6,897 bases of DNA from Fidelibacterota bacterium. Its GTDB lineage: Bacteria > Fidelibacterota > Marinisomatia > SCGC-AAA003-L08 > D37C17. The stretch is taken from assembly GCA_002707765.1 (NCBI GenBank), contig PANV01000025.1, forward strand, positions 5,536 to 12,432, written 5' to 3'. The number at the start of each line of letters is the position of its first letter. Within the stretch, counting starts at the first letter, position 1. The notes under the pieces are model-generated. The model did not search any database, was not told where the DNA came from, and worked only from the letters and a program-made list of their open reading frames with translations. The position numbers were made by a program, and so were the translations under genes. Shown here piece by piece: positions 5,891 to 6,897 of this stretch.

Positions 5891-6897
5891 TTGAATATCG
5901 TTTGGCTTAAAAGAGATTTAAGGCTACAAGACCACGAGCCATTAAATCAATGTGAACTATCTAAGGATGAGTATCAAATTATTTATATATTTGAACCCAG
6001 TGTAATCAAATACCCTGATACATCTTTAAGGCACCTTCAATTTATTTATCACTCTATCCTTGAGATGAATGAAAAACTTAAACCATTTAATAGAGAAATA
6101 CTAATGATGCAAGGTGAATGCCTAGATGTATTTAAAGATTTAATAAATCAATCTCCAGTTAAAAATATCTATTCATACCAAGAAAGCGGCATACCATTAA
6201 CCTATAAAAGAGACATTGAGCTTAAAGAGTTTTTCAAAAACAATAACATTAGATGGAATGAATATCAAAGAGATGGTATTGAAAGAGGCATTAATAATAG
6301 AAGAGGTTGGGATAAACGATGGTTCTCTACAATGAATAAAGAGATTATCGACAATAAATACTCAAAATCTAAAAATAGTATTCTAAGTAATAAATTTAAG
6401 CTTGATAAAAACCTCTTAAAAAAACTTAATAACTATCCTAAATATTATAAAAAACCAGGAGAGATAGAAGCCCACAAGACATTAGAAAGTTTTTCCTCAA
6501 AAAGAGGTTTTAACTATTCAAAGTTTATTTCAAAGCCAACTGAAAGTAGAATAAGCTGTGGGAGAATTTCACCACATCTAGCATGGGGTAATATATCTGT
6601 AAAACAGGCCTATCAATTTGTAAAAAATCACCCTAACTATAGTAAAAATAAACGTTCTTTTAACGGCCTATTAACGAGGCTTAAATGGCGATGTCATTTT
6701 ATACAAAAATTTGAGGTTGAGTGTGAAATTGAAAAGTTATGCGTTAATAGAGCGTTTGAAACTTTGGAGCGCTCTAACAACAAGGAGTTTATCAAAGCTT
6801 GGAAAGAAGGCAATACAGGCATTCCATTAGTAGATGCTAATATGAGATGCCTTATTCAAACAGGATGGATTAATTTTAGGATGAGAGCTATGCTTGT
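5891..6897 (+). CDS. Cryptochrome/photolyase family flavoprotein, C-terminus cut by window edge
   Basis: Reading from TTG at 5891 stays open to the right edge (335 full codons) without a stop. It begins NIVWLKRDLRLQDHEPL, the standard opening of the photolyase alpha/beta domain (COG0415). The FAD-binding helical domain is seen as ESRISCGRISPHLAWGNIS (218-236), RSFNGLLTRLKWRCHFIQKFE (255-275) and WKEGNTGIPLVDANMRCL (304-321), followed by TGWINFRMRAML (324-335). The family either repairs UV-induced pyrimidine dimers using blue light or acts as a photoreceptor. The WINFRMR style points to the bacterial FAD-binding photolyase subgroup, not a textbook class I enzyme, and damage specificity is open. 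The tryptophan electron chain and C-terminus lie outside the window. TTG is forced as the start: the codon before it is the upstream stop TAA in the same frame, and the next in-frame ATG would remove the conserved N-terminus. No Shine-Dalgarno is visible, so translation probably depends on coupling to the preceding gene. Confidence 0.92.
   Translation, partial: MNIVWLKRDLRLQDHEPLNQCELSKDEYQIIYIFEPSVIKYPDTSLRHLQFIYHSILEMNEKLKPFNREILMMQGECLDVFKDLINQSPVKNIYSYQESGIPLTYKRDIELKEFFKNNNIRWNEYQRDGIERGINNRRGWDKRWFSTMNKEIIDNKYSKSKNSILSNKFKLDKNLLKKLNNYPKYYKKPGEIEAHKTLESFSSKRGFNYSKFISKPTESRISCGRISPHLAWGNISVKQAYQFVKNHPNYSKNKRSFNGLLTRLKWRCHFIQKFEVECEIEKLCVNRAFETLERSNNKEFIKAWKEGNTGIPLVDANMRCLIQTGWINFRMRAML

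Larger units (their letters stand above)
2..6897 (+). other. Probable single transcription unit for acyl-chain modification and photorepair
   Basis: Eight genes lie head to tail on one strand. Junctions are a 35-base overlap, 0, 15, 19, 1, 3 and 0 bases, none large enough for a stem-loop terminator followed by a promoter. Families known to travel together (amine oxidase, DUF1365, CFA-like methyltransferase) are joined to further lipid enzymes and a photolyase. Both ends run off the window, so the operon limits and promoter are unseen. Internal promoters within coding sequence cannot be excluded. Confidence 0.7.

Overview
The window is AT-rich, with short intergenic gaps and all genes on the plus strand. 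This looks like a streamlined marine proteobacterium. A SAR86-like gammaproteobacterium is my best guess, but that rests on base composition and gene style only; no rRNA or marker gene is present.

Layout, left to right: the last 30 codons of a FAD-dependent amine-oxidase-like protein (2-94); a DUF1365 protein (60-848); a first cyclopropane-fatty-acid-synthase-like (CFA-like) methyltransferase (849-2099); a four-helix MAPEG-type membrane protein (2115-2534); a second, clearly different CFA-like methyltransferase resembling plant coclaurine N-methyltransferases (2554-3585); a membrane di-iron fatty-acid desaturase (3587-4312); a retinol-saturase/phytoene-desaturase-type flavoprotein (4316-5890); and a cryptochrome/photolyase cut by the right edge (5891-6897). 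Junctions range from a 35-base overlap to a 19-base gap, so there is no room for a classical terminator between genes. The set is probably one operon whose promoter lies left of the window.

The amine oxidase, DUF1365 and CFA-like methyltransferase trio is a recurrent block. From memory, the same three families sit together beside sigK/ufaA1 in Mycobacterium tuberculosis, and related genes belong to photo-oxidative-stress (sigmaE/ChrR) regulons in proteobacteria such as Rhodobacter sphaeroides, which also include a photolyase. Here the block is extended by a second methyltransferase, a desaturase, a second flavoprotein and a MAPEG protein. The most economical reading is a light- or oxidative-stress-linked pathway that remodels unsaturated acyl chains already in membrane phospholipids: desaturation, one or two methylations from S-adenosylmethionine (SAM), then flavin-dependent redox steps, with DNA photorepair in the same transcript. 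Products such as methyl-branched or methylated furan fatty acids are plausible but not shown by sequence alone.

Both methyltransferases keep the SAM-binding loop. Each departs from canonical CFA synthase at a different bicarbonate-site residue, which suggests that neither is simply a housekeeping cyclopropane synthase. There is no gene-free stretch over 300 bases, and I saw no RNA gene, mobile element, CRISPR array or convincing terminator.
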